Counted from the first letter of the stretch, positions 46,298 through 60,690 are shown. The stretch is 64,000 bases of DNA from Vreelandella olivaria (GCA_004295565.1 AP019416.1:1798001-1862000); one strand, 5' to 3'. Numbers and translations: made by a program. The notes: a model not told the origin generated them from the letters alone.

Positions 46298-46633
46298 ATG
46301 AGCATGGATCGGATTAAGCAGTGGGCAACCACGCTACGCACCGAATGGCCTTTCAGGCTGCGTCTGCGCGCCTGGCCGGTGGCGATTTCGCTACTGTTTC
46401 TACTCTGTATGGCCTCCGGGTTGGGCGTGGTGGTCACTACCCATATGACGCGGGTTCAATTTGCGCAGCTACAACAGCTGGAGCAGGAGGAGAACCAGCT
46501 GCAAACGGAGTGGGGGCAACTGCTGCTTGAGGAGGGCGCCTGGTCGACACCTGCCCGTATTGAACAAATTGCCACTGAGCGCCTGGGGATGCGGATTCCC
46601 GATGTCCATGATGTTGAGGTGATTCGGCCATGA
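46298..46633 (+). CDS. ftsL: Cell division protein FtsL
   Basis: Small bitopic divisome protein acting with FtsB and FtsQ. About 111 residues from ATG at 46298 (start uncertain: GTG 46286 overlaps the rsmH stop, ATG 46304 is also possible). A short basic cytoplasmic part, a membrane span (VAISLLFLLCMASGLGVVV), then the heptad coil FAQLQQLEQEENQLQTEWGQLLLEE and RIEQIATERLGMRIPD, an FtsL hallmark. Intact. Stop overlaps the ftsI ATG. Confidence 0.92.
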   Translation: MSMDRIKQWATTLRTEWPFRLRLRAWPVAISLLFLLCMASGLGVVVTTHMTRVQFAQLQQLEQEENQLQTEWGQLLLEEGAWSTPARIEQIATERLGMRIPDVHDVEVIRP

Positions 46634-48333
46634 GAAGCGAACGCCGAGGCGGTACCTCGCGTCAGGCTCTATCGCGCCCCCGCTTGGCGGCGGGCGCTTC
46701 TTGTTTATTCTGCTCGCGATAGGCTTGGCTTCGGCCATCCTGATTGGCCGTATTACACTGTTGCAGGTCATCGACCGTCCCTTTCTGCAAAGCCAGGGCG
46801 ACGCGCGCACTCTCCGTCACGAAACCATCCCCGCCCACCGCGGCATGATTACAGACCGCAATGGCGAACCGTTGGCAATTTCCACGCCGGTGGTGACCCT
46901 CTGGGCCAACCCGCAAGAACTTCCCGAAGATGCTATTCAACGTGTAATGCTGGCCCAGGCGCTGGGTATGTCGTTGAGTGACTTCGAGGCGCGGGTGGCG
47001 CGCTTTAGCGAACATGAGTTCATGTATTTACGCCGTCAGATGACCCCTGCGGCGGCCCAACAGGTTCTAAACCTGCGCACGCCCGGCGTTTACCCGCAGC
47101 GTGAGTATAAACGTTACTATCCCGCTGGCGAGGTCGCGGCTCAGTTGCTGGGGGTGACGAACGTTGATGATGTCGGTCAGGAGGGCTTAGAGCTCTCGTA
47201 TCAACCTTACCTGGCGGGCCGGCCTGGCCAGCGGCGAGTGATTAAAGATCGCCGTGGACGCCTGGTTCGCGAGCTGGGCGTTATCAACGAAGCCCAGCCC
47301 GGGGGGGAGCTGACCTTGGCGATTGATCAGCGCATTCAATATATGGCCTACCGGGAGTTGCGCGCAGCGGTGGCCGAGAATGAGGCTGATGGTGGCGTGC
47401 TGGTGATGATGGATGCCCGCACGGGAGAAGTGTTGGCGATGGCTAACTTGCCCTCCTACAACCCTAACAACCGAGCGGGGCTTGATCCGCGTGGGTTGCG
47501 TAACCAGGCGTTGGTCGATGTATTTGAGCCCGGCTCGGTGATGAAGCCGCTGGCCATGGCCGCTGTGTTAGAGAGTGGCGTGGTGGATCGCAACGCGGTG
47601 GTGGATACCTCGCCCGGTTGGATGCGATTGGATCAGTTCACCATTCGCGACTTCCGTAATTATGGCGAGCTGGATTTGGCTGGCATTCTGGAACACTCTT
47701 CGAATGTGGGAATGTCCCGACTGGCGCTACGCTTGAGCGATACGGCGATTTGGGAAAAGTATAATCAGTTAGGGCTGGGGCAGGCACCCGGAACCGGTTT
47801 TCCTGGTGAATCCACTGGCAGCTTGCCGGCACCGGTGCGCTGGTCGCGCAGCGAGCGGGCGACGCTCTCCTACGGTTACGGCCTGTCCGTGTCAGCGGTG
47901 CAGTTGGCGAGTGCTTACGGCGCTAGCCAATGATGGCGTGCGTCTGCCTCCCTCACTGTTACGCCTTTCTGAGCCGCCCCAAGGCATCCCCGCGATAGAG
48001 CCTACGGTTGCCAATGACCTGTTGCGGATACTGGAAACTTCCGTTGCGGCCTATACCGGCGGGCGGCGAGCTCGTGTCGAGGGTTATCGTGTTGGCGGAA
48101 AAACGGGCACGGTGCGCAAAATAGGCCAGCAGGGCTATACCACCGATGCCTACCGCAGCGTTTTTGCCGGTATTGCGCCTATTTCCGACCCGCGCATTGT
48201 CACAGTGGTAATGATTGATCACCCCAAGGCAGGCGAATTTTATGGCGGCGCTGTTGCCGCACCGGTTTTTTCCAGTGTGACAGGGAATGCTTTACGCTTG
48301 TTGGATGTTCCGCCGGATCACGAGGCGGAGTAG
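46630..48333 (+). CDS. ftsI: Peptidoglycan transpeptidase FtsI (PBP3, frame broken)
   Basis: Septal transpeptidase. Starts MRSERRGGTSRQALSRPR at 46630; the break near 46695 precedes the membrane span GGRFLFILLAIGLASAILIGRI. The pedestal domain holds HRGMITDRNGEPLAIS. Active-site motifs: SXXK in FEPGSVMKPLAM, SXN in LEHSSNVGMSRLA and KTG in GGKTGTVRK. A second break near 47925 (SAYGALANDGVRLPPSLL). About 567 residues. Ends at 48333, 15 bases before murE. Confidence 0.96.
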
Positions 48334-48348
48334 CTTTAAGGAGATGGC

Positions 48349-49837
48349 ATGACGCTGAGCCCAGACGATGTTTTAGCGGCACTCAAGCAAGTATGGCCCA
48401 AGTCGCCACTGCCCGCTGGTCTGCCGAAGCTGCCGGGTCAGGTGCATATTGAGATGAACTCTCGCAAGCTGGCGGAGGGGGATATTTTGTGGCCGTGCCT
48501 GGCAGCCAGCGTGACGGCCGCGATTTTATCGAACAAGCCCTTGAGGCTGGGGCTTCGCTTGTTTTAGCGCAGGGTGCTCACGGCGATGTACAGCTTGAGG
48601 GGCGGGTGCTGAAACTGCCGCATTTATCGTCGCGCTTAGGCGAGCTAGGTAGGGCGCTGTACCAGGTGCCTAGTGATTTGGAAGTGATTGCGGTGACCGG
48701 TACTAACGGTAAAAGCTCCGTCACTCACTATATCGCGGCCCTCAGCGAAGCGTTGGGAACACCGGCGGGTCTGGTTGGCACATTAGGCGTGGGGCGCCCT
48801 GGCGCGTTGAGCGATAGTGGCTTAACCACGCCCGGCCCCTGGCGCTGCAGGCGACGTTGGGTACGCTGGCACAGCAGGGCGTCACGCGTGTCGCCCTGGA
48901 AGCCTCTTCCCACGCCCTGGATCAGTACCGTTTGGACGCGGTTAACGTCGGTGTGGGGGTGTTTACCAATCTGACTCGCGACCATTTGGATTATCACGGC
49001 AGCATGGCCGCCTACGCCGCCTCGAAATCCAAGCTGTTCCGACGTTCTGAGCTCAGTTTGGCGGTGGTCAATGGTGATGACCCCCTGGCCCGCTTAATGC
49101 TGGCCGGGTGCAGTAGCCGTGTCCGTGTCCTGGCCACCGGGCAAGATGAAGCCGTTACGCTGCGAGTTCTGGATTGGCAGGCGTTTGATTGGGGGCAGCA
49201 GGCGATGATTGCGACTCCCAACGGCGAGAAAATGCTGCGCTTAACGTTAATGGGGCGCTTTAATTTAGATAACGTGCTGTTGGCTATGGCTGTTTTGTAC
49301 GGTCTGGGCGAACCGCTTGATGCGCTGTTTGATGCCGCGGCGTCGCTTACGCCTGTGCCCGGGCGTATGGAGCTGTATGGTGCTGTTGACGCCCCCAGCG
49401 TGGTGGTGGATTACGCCCACACCCCGGACGCCTTGAAAAGTGCCCTGCAGGCGCTGCGCGCTCACTTGGGTGAGGCAGGTAAATTATGGTGCGTCTTTGG
49501 GTGCGGTGGAGAGCGTGATACGGGTAAGCGCGCCGAGATGGCCCGGGCCGCCGAGCAGTGGGCGGATCACATTGTGGTCACCGACGATAACCCTCGCCAC
49601 GAGTCCGCTGCGCAAATTCGTGAGCAGATCTTGTCGGGCTTCTCTACTGCTGCTCAGCCGATTGAAATCGGTGAGCGGAGTGAGGCCGTAGCAACGGCGA
49701 TTCAGCAAGCCGCTGCTCAGGATGTGGTGCTGGTTGCTGGCAAGGGCATGAGGCGTATCAGGAGATAAAGGGTTCGCTACTCCTATGCTGATAGCGAAGA
49801 GATCCAGCGTGCCTTTGCCCAGCGGAAAGCTCAATAA
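48349..49837 (+). CDS. murE: UDP-MurNAc-tripeptide synthetase MurE (frame broken)
   Basis: Adds meso-diaminopimelate to the muropeptide. Starts [17 protein letters not shown] after AAGGAGA. ATP loop [18 protein letters not shown]; the UMP-MurNAc block [30 protein letters not shown]; the DNPR motif ([10 protein letters not shown]), which marks diaminopimelate-adding enzymes. Breaks near 48489 ([19 protein letters not shown]), 48838, 49748 ([12 protein letters not shown]) and 49770. About 497 residues. Stop TAA overlaps the murF ATG by one base. Confidence 0.95.
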
Positions 49838-51184
49838 TGCGCTGGGCCCTGAATCAAGTAGCCGCGGCACTCGGCATCGAAGCGCCGTTGGGCAGCGCTC
49901 AGTTAACCATTCGCTCGGTGATTACCGATAGCCGTAAAATTGAGCCTGGTTGCCTGTTTGTGGCGTTAAAGGGCCCCCATTTTGACGGCCATGACTTTGT
50001 TGAGCGTGCCATGAAGCTTGGCGCGGTGGCGGCGTTGGTCGACGCTCCGTTGAGTGTGACTTACCCCAACTGGTGTGTCCTGATACACGCTTAGCTCTGG
50101 GGCTACTGGCCGGTGCGCATCGGCGTGCATGGCACGGCCCCTTGGTGGCTGTCACCGGTAATAGTGGTAAAACTACCGTGAAGGAGATGTGCGCTGCGCT
50201 CCTGACGCCTCTAGGCGAGGTGCTGGCGACTGAGGGTAATCTGAACAATGATTTCGGCGCGCCGCTGACCCTGTTGCGATTGCATCAGCAGCATCAAGCC
50301 GCTGTGATAGAGCTAGGCGCCAATCATTTGGGGGAGATCGCCTGGACAGCGTCGTTGGCCCAGCCCGATATTGCGATTATTACCAATGTCACCGGCGCCC
50401 ATGTGGGCGAGTTTGGCGGTATGGGGCAGATCGCCCAGGCAAAAGTGAACTGCTTGCCGGGCTGAGCGAACAAGGAACGGCGATTTTGAACCGCGATGAT
50501 CGCTACTACTCCTTTGGATCTCGCGCGGCCCCAAGGCGAGTCGTCAGCTTTGGCTTTCATCCCCAGGCCGATGTTAGTGCCGCAGCGCTTTCCTGTGATC
50601 CGCAAGGGCGGTATGCTTTCACGCTACTGCAGCATGGCCAAGCGCTTGGACAGGTACGTTTGCCGCTACTTGGCAAGCATAATGTCAGTAATGCCCTTGC
50701 CGCCGCCGCTGCGGCATTGGCCCTGGGCGTGCTCCCCGAGCAGATCACTGCGCGCTTGGAAACGCTGCCAGCGTTAGCGGGTAGGCTAACCGTGATACCT
50801 GGTTTGCGGGGTGCCAAACTGTTGGATGATACTTACAATGCCAACCCTGGTGCGGTTAAAGCGGCCCTGGATACGCTGGCGAGTTTCCCTGCTCCGCGCT
50901 GGTGTGCGCTAGGAGCGATGGGCGAGCTGGGAAGCGATTCGACAGCGCTGCACGCCGATATTGGTCACTACGCCGCCGAACTCGGCATTGATGGGTTGCT
51001 GACGCTGGGCGATGCCGCACGCGCTGCCAGCGAAGCCTTTGGTCGTGGGCTGCACTTTAACGATCACGAGGCGCTAACGCGCCATGTCATTAATACTTTG
51101 CCGCCGGACACCACGCTACTGGTGAAAGGGTCGCGCAGTGCGGGCATGGAACATGTCATTAATGCACTGCGTTCGGATAAATAA
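49837..51184 (+). CDS. murF: UDP-MurNAc-pentapeptide synthetase MurF (frame broken)
   Basis: Adds D-Ala-D-Ala to the muropeptide. Starts [37 protein letters not shown] is the uracil-binding patch. ATP loop [28 protein letters not shown] is typical of MurF. Further: [15 protein letters not shown], then [30 protein letters not shown] and [16 protein letters not shown]. Breaks near 50066 ([18 protein letters not shown]) and 50457. About 449 residues. Confidence 0.95.
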
Positions 51185-51198
51185 GGTAAACGCCGTTC

Positions 51199-52282
51199 AT
51201 GTTACTTCACTTGGCGAATTTTCTGTCGCAGTACCAATCTGATTTTCAAGTTGTCAACTATTTAACTCTGCGTGTGATTTTAGGCGCCCTGACATCATTA
51301 ATGCTCTGCTTATGGCTGGGGCCATGGATGATTCGGCGTCTGGTCGAAGGGCAAATCGGGCAATCCGTGCGTGACGACGGCCCTCAGTCTCACCTTTCCA
51401 AGGCGGGTACCCCAACCATGGGAGGGGCGATGATCCTGCTGGCCATCGCCATGAGTACCTTGCTGTGGGGGGATCTTACCAACCTTTATATTTGGGTGGT
51501 ATTAGGTGTCACGCTAGGCTTTGGCGCTATCGGCTGGGTCGATGATTACCGCAAAGTGGTAGAGAAAAATCCGCGCGGCTTACCCGCTCGCTGGAAGTAC
51601 TTCTGGCAATCGGTAGTGGGTCTGGGAGCGGCAGTCCTGCTCTATTTGACTGCTTCAACGCCGGTCGAGACCAGTCTGTTAGTACCGCTATTCAAAGAGG
51701 TGGCGCTGCCGCTGGGCGTTTTCTATATCGTGCTTACCTACTTTGTGATTGTGGGCAGTTCCAATGCGGTTAATTTGACCGATGGGCTTGATGGTTTGGC
51801 GATTATGCCCACCGTGCTGGTGGCCATGGGGTTGTCGGTGTTCGCTTATGCCAGCGGCAATACCGTGTTTGCCGAGTACTTGCATATTCCATTTATTGCC
51901 GGTACCGGCGAGCTGGCGGTGTTCTGTGCCACCATTGCCGGCGCAGGGCTTGGTTTCCTATGGTTCAACACTTATCCCGCCCAGGTCTTTATGGGCGACG
52001 TAGGCGCCTTGGCGCTGGGGGGCTGCGCTGGGCGTAGTGGCAGTGATCGTGCGTCAGGAAATTGTGCTGTTTATCATGGGCGGTATTTTTGTCATGGAGA
52101 CGGTGTCGGTCATTCTGCAAGTGGGTTCCTATAAACTTACTGGGCGACGCATCTTCCGTATGGCGCCTTTGCACCATCACTATGAATTAAAAGGCTGGCC
52201 TGAACCGCGGGTAATCGTGCGCTTCTGGATTATTACCGTGGTGTTGGTGCTACTTGGCCTCGCAACGCTCAAAATTCGTTAA
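51199..52282 (+). CDS. mraY: Phospho-MurNAc-pentapeptide transferase MraY (frame broken)
   Basis: Inner-membrane enzyme that makes lipid I. About 361 residues with ten membrane spans. Motifs: [47 protein letters not shown] (catalytic DD), [26 protein letters not shown] and the triple-His loop [23 protein letters not shown]. One break near 52020 ([22 protein letters not shown]), where a base of the G run is missing. Follows murF by 14 bases. Confidence 0.96.
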
Positions 52283-52315
52283 TGCATGTGGGCATGAGGC
52301 GAGAGGGAGCCTGTG

Positions 52316-53695
<1,380 letters not shown>

Positions 53696-53699
<4 letters not shown>

Positions 53700-54875
53700 G
53701 TCGACTTCAGCGGCTGCGCACGACGCTTTCAACCCGCGACTTACCCTGCGATGTCTGGTTAATCGTGGCGGCGGTGGCATTGGCGGGCTTGGGGTGGGTC
53801 ATGGTCAGTTCGGCGTCGATTGGTTTGCTGGAAGATACCTATCACTACTCACGTCAGCATGGCGTTTTCCTGGTACTTGCCATCATCGCCTGCGTATTTA
53901 TGCTCTGTGTCCCGCTTGAAGTGTGGCGCCAGAATGCAGCACTGATTCTGCTTGCCAGTATCTTTTTGTTGATTGTGGTGTTGATGGTGGGGCAGGAGAT
54001 CAATGGCAGTAAACGCTGGATAGCACTGCCAGGGCCCCTGCCCAGTTTGCAGGTGTCTGAATTCGCCAAGGTCGGGCTGATTTTTTTACATGGCGGCGTT
54101 TATGTCACGTTTCACGTATGACTTGCGTCGTCGAGCGTTCAGCATGTGGCGCCCGCTGGCCGTCCTGGCGGTTCCCGCCGGATTGCTTTTAGCGCCTGAT
54201 TTCGGCGGTATGGTGGTCTTTACTGTTTGCGTGATTGGCATGCTGATGATGAGCGGCGCATCGCTGGTGCTGTTGGGTGGCAGCGGGCTGCTGCTTGGCT
54301 CCGGTGCGGTCATGATGGTGGTGATTGAGCCCTACCGACTGGCACGCTGGACCAGCTTTCTGGATCCCTGGGCCGACCAGTTTGCGACCGGCTACCAGTT
54401 AACCCAAGCATTAATCGCCTTCGGGCGGGGGCACGTCACCGGTACCGGGCTGGGCAATAGCGTGCAAAAACTACACTACCTGCCCGAAGCGCATACCGAC
54501 TTTATCTTTGCGGTGATCGCTGAAGAGCTGGGCATGATCGGTGCGATTATCGTCGTGCTGTTGTTCACACTATTTATTGCCCGCGCTATGTGGATCGGCC
54601 GTAAAGCAGAGCTGGCAGGGCACCTGTTTGGCGCTTATGTCAGCTACGGGATCGGCTTTGTGGTCGCCGCGCAGGCATTCATCAACATGGCGGTGAGTTC
54701 GGGGCTATTGCCGACCAAGGGACTGACGCTGCCGCTGATGAGCTATGGCGGTTCCAGTTTGCTAGTCACGGGCATTATGGTCGGTTTGCTGCTGCGCACA
54801 GATGCCGAGACACGGCATCGGCCCAGGCGTGCGTCCACCCCGTATAAACCCCGCCATGAGCCGCGTTTATCGTAA
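53696..54875 (+). CDS. ftsW: Septal peptidoglycan polymerase FtsW (frame broken)
   Basis: SEDS glycosyltransferase of the divisome. Starts MSRLQRLRTTLSTRDLPCDVWL; AAGGGG is the ribosome site. Ten membrane spans. SEDS motifs: NGSKRWIALPGPLPSLQVSEFAKVGLI, then (after a break near 54085) YMAAFMSRFTYDLR. Then GTGLGNSVQKLHYLPEAHTDFIFAVIAEELG, with the catalytic aspartate in HTDFIF, and GLTLPLMSYGGSSLL. About 393 residues. murG starts 30 bases later. Confidence 0.95.
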
Positions 54876-54905
54876 CGCTATGCCGCGTGTTATCAGGAGT
54901 TTGAT

Positions 54906-56001
54906 GTGACAACGAACGTTAGCCGACGAGTACTGATTATGGCGGGTGGCACTGGCGGGCATGTGTTTCCAGCCTTGTCACTCGCCAACGCTTTGCAGGC
55001 GCAGCAGGTCGACGTTGAGTGGTTGGGTAGCCCTAGGGGCATTGAAAACCGCCTGGTGCCTGAAGCGGGTATTAAATTACATACAATTGCGGTTAGCGGG
55101 CTGCGCGGCAATGGCTTGACGGGCTGGCTAAAAGCACCACTGAACCTTAGTCGTGCGGTGCTGCAAGCACGTGCGGTTATTCGCGACTTTAAACCTCAAG
55201 TGGTGGTCGGCTTGGGTGGCTTTGCCAGTGGCCCCGGCGGCTTGGCTGCATGGTTGACGCGCGTCCCGCTGGTTATACATGAGCAGAACGCCGTGGCAGG
55301 CCTGACCAATCGCGTCTTGTCGCGACTGGCTAAACGAACCTATGCCGCTTTCCCTGAAGCCTTTGGGGCGCGTGCCGATGTCATTGGCAATCCTGTGCGT
55401 GACGACATTGCCGCCCTGGGGAGCTCACCGCGAGACGAGGAAACGCTCACTTCCGCCCCCTGCGTTTGTTGGTGGTGGGGGGATCCCTCGGGGCTGTGGC
55501 CCTTAACGAACGTTTGGCCCCTGCGCTGGCGACATTGCCCATTGAGCAGCGTCCCCAGGTTCGCCACCAGGCGGGAAAAGGGCGTGAGCAGGCGACTGCA
55601 GACAATTACCAGCAGCACGGCGTGAGCGCAGAGGTGAGTCCTTTTATTGATGATATGGCCGCTGCCTACGAGTGGGCTGATTTAGTGGTGTGCCGCTCGG
55701 GGGCACTGACCGTCGCGGAGTTGGCGGCGGCGGCTAAACCGGCACTGCTGGTGCCGTTCCCGTTTGCTGTCGATGACCATCAACGCATCAACGCCCAGGT
55801 ACTTGTCAAGGCGGGGGCCGCCAAGTGCGTGGTTCAGTCTGAGCTGACCGTTGAGCGGTTAAGCGAATTTTAAACCAATTGCTCGTCCCAAATACCCTGG
55901 CGGCAATGGCAGCGAATGCACGCCAGGCCGCCCATTTAGATGCCACAAAACGCTTGGCTGAAGGGTGTTTGGCGATGGTGCCGTTAGGAGACTCTGCGTG
56001 A
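54906..56001 (+). CDS. murG: Lipid II synthase MurG (frame broken)
   Basis: Adds GlcNAc to lipid I on the inner leaflet. GTG at 54906 with AGGAG upstream. Motifs: [19 protein letters not shown] (first Gly-rich loop), [52 protein letters not shown] and [26 protein letters not shown]. Breaks near 55455 ([14 protein letters not shown]) and 55868 ([24 protein letters not shown]). The end DSA-TGA overlaps the murC GTG. About 365 residues. Confidence 0.95.
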
Positions 56002-57457
56002 TCGATTCGGACAACAACATGACACCCGCACGTACCACCGCAGGCCCCGGTATGCGCCGGATCCGGCGGCTCCATTTTGTCGGTATTGGTGGCGCAGGTA
56101 TGTGGTATTGCCGAGGTGCTAGCCAATCAGGGCTACACCGTTAGCGGCAGTGATGTGAAAACCTCTTCAGTCGTGGAGCGGTTGCGTCAATGTGGTGTCA
56201 GTGTGGCGATTGGCCATGCTGAGGCCAATGTGCAAGGCTCGGATGTGGTGGTGGTATCGAGTGCCATTGATGAAACCAATCCAGAAATTCGCTGGGCCCA
56301 TGAGCACCGTGTGCCGGTGGTGCGTCGGGCTGAAATGCTCGCTGAGCTAATGCGGTTTCGTCACGGTATCGCCGTGGCGGGCACCCATGGTAAAACCACC
56401 ACGACCAGCTTAACGGCGACCCTGTTGGCCGAAGGTGGCTTGGATCCCACCTTTGTGATTGGCGGCAAGCTGACCAGTGCCGGTGCCAATGCCCGCCTAG
56501 GTGAAGGCGACTATTTGGTTGCCGAAGCCGACGAGTCCGACGCATCGTTTTTGCACCTACAGCCAATGGTGTCGATTGTTACCAATATTGATGCTGACCA
56601 TATGGCGACTTATGGCGGCGACTTTGAGCGCCTTAAAAGTACCTTTATCGAGTTCCTGCACAACTTGCCATTTTATGGTTTAGCAGTGCTGTGTATCGAT
56701 GACCCTCACGTACGTGTGCTGTGTGAGCAGGTGAAGCGGCAGTTCGTAACCTATGGGTTTGATAGCGATGCCGATTATCGCATCGTTGATTTTGCCCAGC
56801 GTGGCGGTGAAGTCTCCTTCACCGCGCTACGCCTAGGGGGCGCCGCGCCGTTAGACGTGCGTTTGGCTATGCCGGGTCGCCACAATGCCTTAAACGCCAT
56901 GGCCGCGATTGTGGTCGCTACCGACGCTGGCGTGAGTGATAGTGCTATTCTTAGCGGTCTGGCAAGTTTTGCCGGTGTAGGGCGCCGTTTCCAGGTACAT
57001 GGTCACTTCCCAGCGCCTAAAGGTGGCGGTGATATCATGTTGGTGGATGATTATGGTCACCATCCCCGTGAAGTTGATATGGTGATCCAGGCGATTCGCG
57101 CTGGCTGGCCAGATCGTCGGCTGGTCATGCTATATCAGCCCCATCGCTATAGCCGTACCCGCGATTTATACGAAGACTTTGTCAGGGTGCTTTCCCAGGT
57201 CGACACACTGGTGCTGCTGGATGTTTACAGTGCCGGTGAAACGGTTATTCCTGGCGCAGAGGGCGTACCCTGGCGGGGTCTATCCGTCAACGCGGCGAAG
57301 TCGACCCGCTGTTTGTCGAGCACAAACATGAGTTACCTGCACTGTTAACCAACGTGTTACGCCCCGGCGATATTTTAATTACCCAGGGCGCTGGTGATGT
57401 GGGCGGGATTTCCCTGCGCCTGGCACAGGCACAGCTAGTGATGAACGAGGTGGATTT

Positions 57458-57461
<4 letters not shown>
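55998..57461 (+). CDS. murC: UDP-MurNAc:L-alanine ligase MurC (frame broken)
   Basis: Adds the first amino acid of the peptide stem. GTG at 55998 is chosen because AGGAG lies 7 bases upstream and it overlaps the murG stop; an ATG at 56019 is also possible. Motifs: [75 protein letters not shown] and [10 protein letters not shown]. Breaks near 56100 and 57280 ([22 protein letters not shown] follows). About 488 residues. The TGA overlaps the ddlB GTG. Confidence 0.95.
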
Positions 57462-58436
<975 letters not shown>

Positions 58437-58440
<4 letters not shown>

Positions 58441-59150
58441 AAAGGCGTAATGCTTGGTTGGGAATTATCCTGCTAGCGCTGCTGATGGGAGCCGGTGGGC
58501 GGGCGCTATGGCTGTGGCTGGATCGTCCAATTGAGCGGGTATCTATTCGCGGTGAATGGGAGTATGTCAGCGCCGACTACCTGCGCACTCAGCTGGCGCC
58601 GCTGGTGGTCGATGCCACTTGGCTGTCGGCTGATTTGGGCGAATTGCGTGACCGCGCGCTGCAGGTGGGCTGGTTAAACGAAGTGCGGATATCCCGTGAG
58701 TGGCCGAACGCACTGGTGTTCGAGCTGGTTGAGCAACAGCCCGTCGCGCGCTGGAACGATGATTTTTTACTCAACCCTGAAGGCGAGCCTTTCGCTTTTG
58801 CGCCCTTATCGCCACCAGCGGGTTTGCCGGATCTGGCCGACCCTGCGGGCAGCAGTGAAGAAGTGTTGGACTATTACCACCGATTAAAACTTCACTTTGA
58901 GCAGTTATCGTTGAACCTTACTCAACTTCGTTTAGAGCCGCGGGGTGCCTGGCGGCTGCAATTAAACGATGGCGCTTGGGTGATGTTGGGTCGACGTCAG
59001 CATGAAGTGCGCTTAGCAAGGTTGTCGGCTTCATGGCAGCGTGAGTTGTCGTCTCTGGCCGAGCAGATTCGCTATATTGATCTGCGCTACCCCAACGGCG
59101 TTGCTGTTGCTTGGCATGGAGAAAGTGAATTTGCGGTGCAAGATGAGTAA
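58437..59150 (+). CDS. ftsQ: Cell division protein FtsQ
   Basis: Bitopic divisome protein of the FtsQLB complex. 237 residues from ATG at 58437 (MKRRNAWLGIILLALLMGAGG), possibly longer from 58393. Membrane span LGIILLALLMGAGGRALWLWL; POTRA domain IERVSIRGEWEYVSADYLRTQLAPLV; beta domain NEVRISREWPNALVFELVEQQPVARWNDDFLLNPEGEPF and RLARLSASWQRELSSLAEQIRYIDLRYPNGVAVAW. The C-terminus seems complete. Intact as read. Followed by an unusual gap before ftsA. Confidence 0.92.
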
Positions 59151-59463
59151 CTCTTCTATTACTTGGTGCAAATAAGGTGTAAAAGTGAGTGGTTGCCATC
59201 GTTGAAAAAGCCAATAAACGGCTTTAAATTGCTTCCCAAGCCTATTATTGTGGGTTTGCACTAGTCGTATTGCGACTATTGTTTCTATACTATGGGCCAG
59301 GCGCGGGTTAAATAGTTTTTAATTTCGACTGTTGGTACTTAGCGAGTGTCTGAGACACATCACTGATTATTTCGGGTAGCACGCTTTCAATGTTAAGCGT
59401 TGGATTAAGCGCCACCCTATTTATATTTATTTTTAACAATGACGCAAGGAGATTTCCCGACTC
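59151..59463 (+). other. 313-base AT-rich gap between ftsQ and ftsA
   Basis: No gene is visible. The gap is clearly richer in A and T than its neighbours. It holds a possible -10 box TATACT near 59286-59291, a small inverted repeat TAGTCG-TATTG-CGACTA near 59263-59279, and a perfect GTGTC-TGA-GACAC palindrome near 59346-59358. The end AAGGAGATTTCCCGACTC supplies a strong ribosome site for the ftsA ATG. It probably holds an ftsAZ promoter; none of the small palindromes matches a regulator site I know. Confidence 0.45.
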
Positions 59464-60690
59464 ATGGCAGGCTCACCCAACGCATCCAATATGGTGGTCG
59501 GGCTGGACATTGGAACGTCCAAGGTCGTCGCGATAGTCGGTCAACCTACCGATGATGGCGGAATTGAAATTGCAGGTATTGGTTCGCACCCTTCGCGTGG
59601 CATGAAGCGCGGCGTGGTGATCAATATCGAATCAACGGTACAGTCTATCCAGCGCGCCGTTGAAGAAGCAGAGTTAATGGCCGGTTGTGATATTCACTCG
59701 GTATACGTTGGCGTAGCAGGCAGCCATATTAGTTCCATGAACTCAGATGGCGTTGTGGCAATAAAGAGCGCGAAGTGACACCCTCTGATATTGAGCGTGT
59801 GATTGACTCCGCAAGGGCCCGCGCCATTTCCGAAGGCCAGCGAGTGTTGCATGTGCTGCCTCAGGAGTTTTTCGATTGATGCCCAAGGCGGCATTCGCGA
59901 GCCACTGGGCATGTCCGGTGTGCGCTTGGAAGCGCAGGTGCACTTGGTAACAGCCGCTTTAAACGCGGTGCAGAATATTGAGAAGTGTGTTCGCCGCTGC
60001 GGTTTAGAGGTTGATGCTATTATCCTAGAGCAGCTAGCCTCTAGTATGGCTGTGCTCACCGAGGATGAACGTGAGCTGGGCGTCTGTATGGTCGACATTG
60101 GCGGCGGCACGACCGATATGGCGATTTTCAGCGAAGGCGCCATTCGCCACACGGCAGTCATTCCTATCGCCGGTGACCAGGTCACTAACGATATTGCCAT
60201 GGCGCTGCGAACACCCACGCAGCACGCTGAAGAGATCAAAGTTAAATACGCTTGTGCGCTAACGCATTTAGCCGCAAGTGATGAAATGATCAAGGTACCT
60301 AGCGTAGGTGATCGTCCTGCGCGTGATCTATCGCGTCAGGCGCTCGCCGAGGTGGTAGAACCGCGTTACGAAGAGCTGTTTACGCTAGTAAGAGACGAAT
60401 TGCGTCGAAGTGGCTATGAAGACATGGTGGCCGCCGGCATAGTACTTACCGGTGGTACCTCGCGCATGGAGGGGGTTAGCGAATTGGCAGAAGAGATTTT
60501 CCATATGCCCGTTCGTATCGCATGTCCGCAAAACGTAAGAGGTTTGGCGGACGTCGTGTGTAATCCGATCTATGCGACGGGCGTTGGTCTGCTGCATTAT
60601 GCCTTGCAGGAAACGCGTCATGGGCAAGGTCTAAGAAGCCACGGGGGAGTCGTTGCGGCCCATAAGGGCCGTAACGAGCTTCCGGCGTGA
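59464..60690 (+). CDS. ftsA: Cell division actin-like protein FtsA (frame broken)
   Basis: Actin-fold membrane tether for FtsZ. Starts [27 protein letters not shown] with AAGGAG before it. Nucleotide motifs: [27 protein letters not shown] and [14 protein letters not shown]. Breaks near 59775 ([45 protein letters not shown]) and near 59873, where an extra T seems present in GTTTTTCG. The C-terminal amphipathic helix appears truncated or replaced by [15 protein letters not shown], so membrane attachment may use a weaker or different helix. About 409 residues. Confidence 0.94.
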
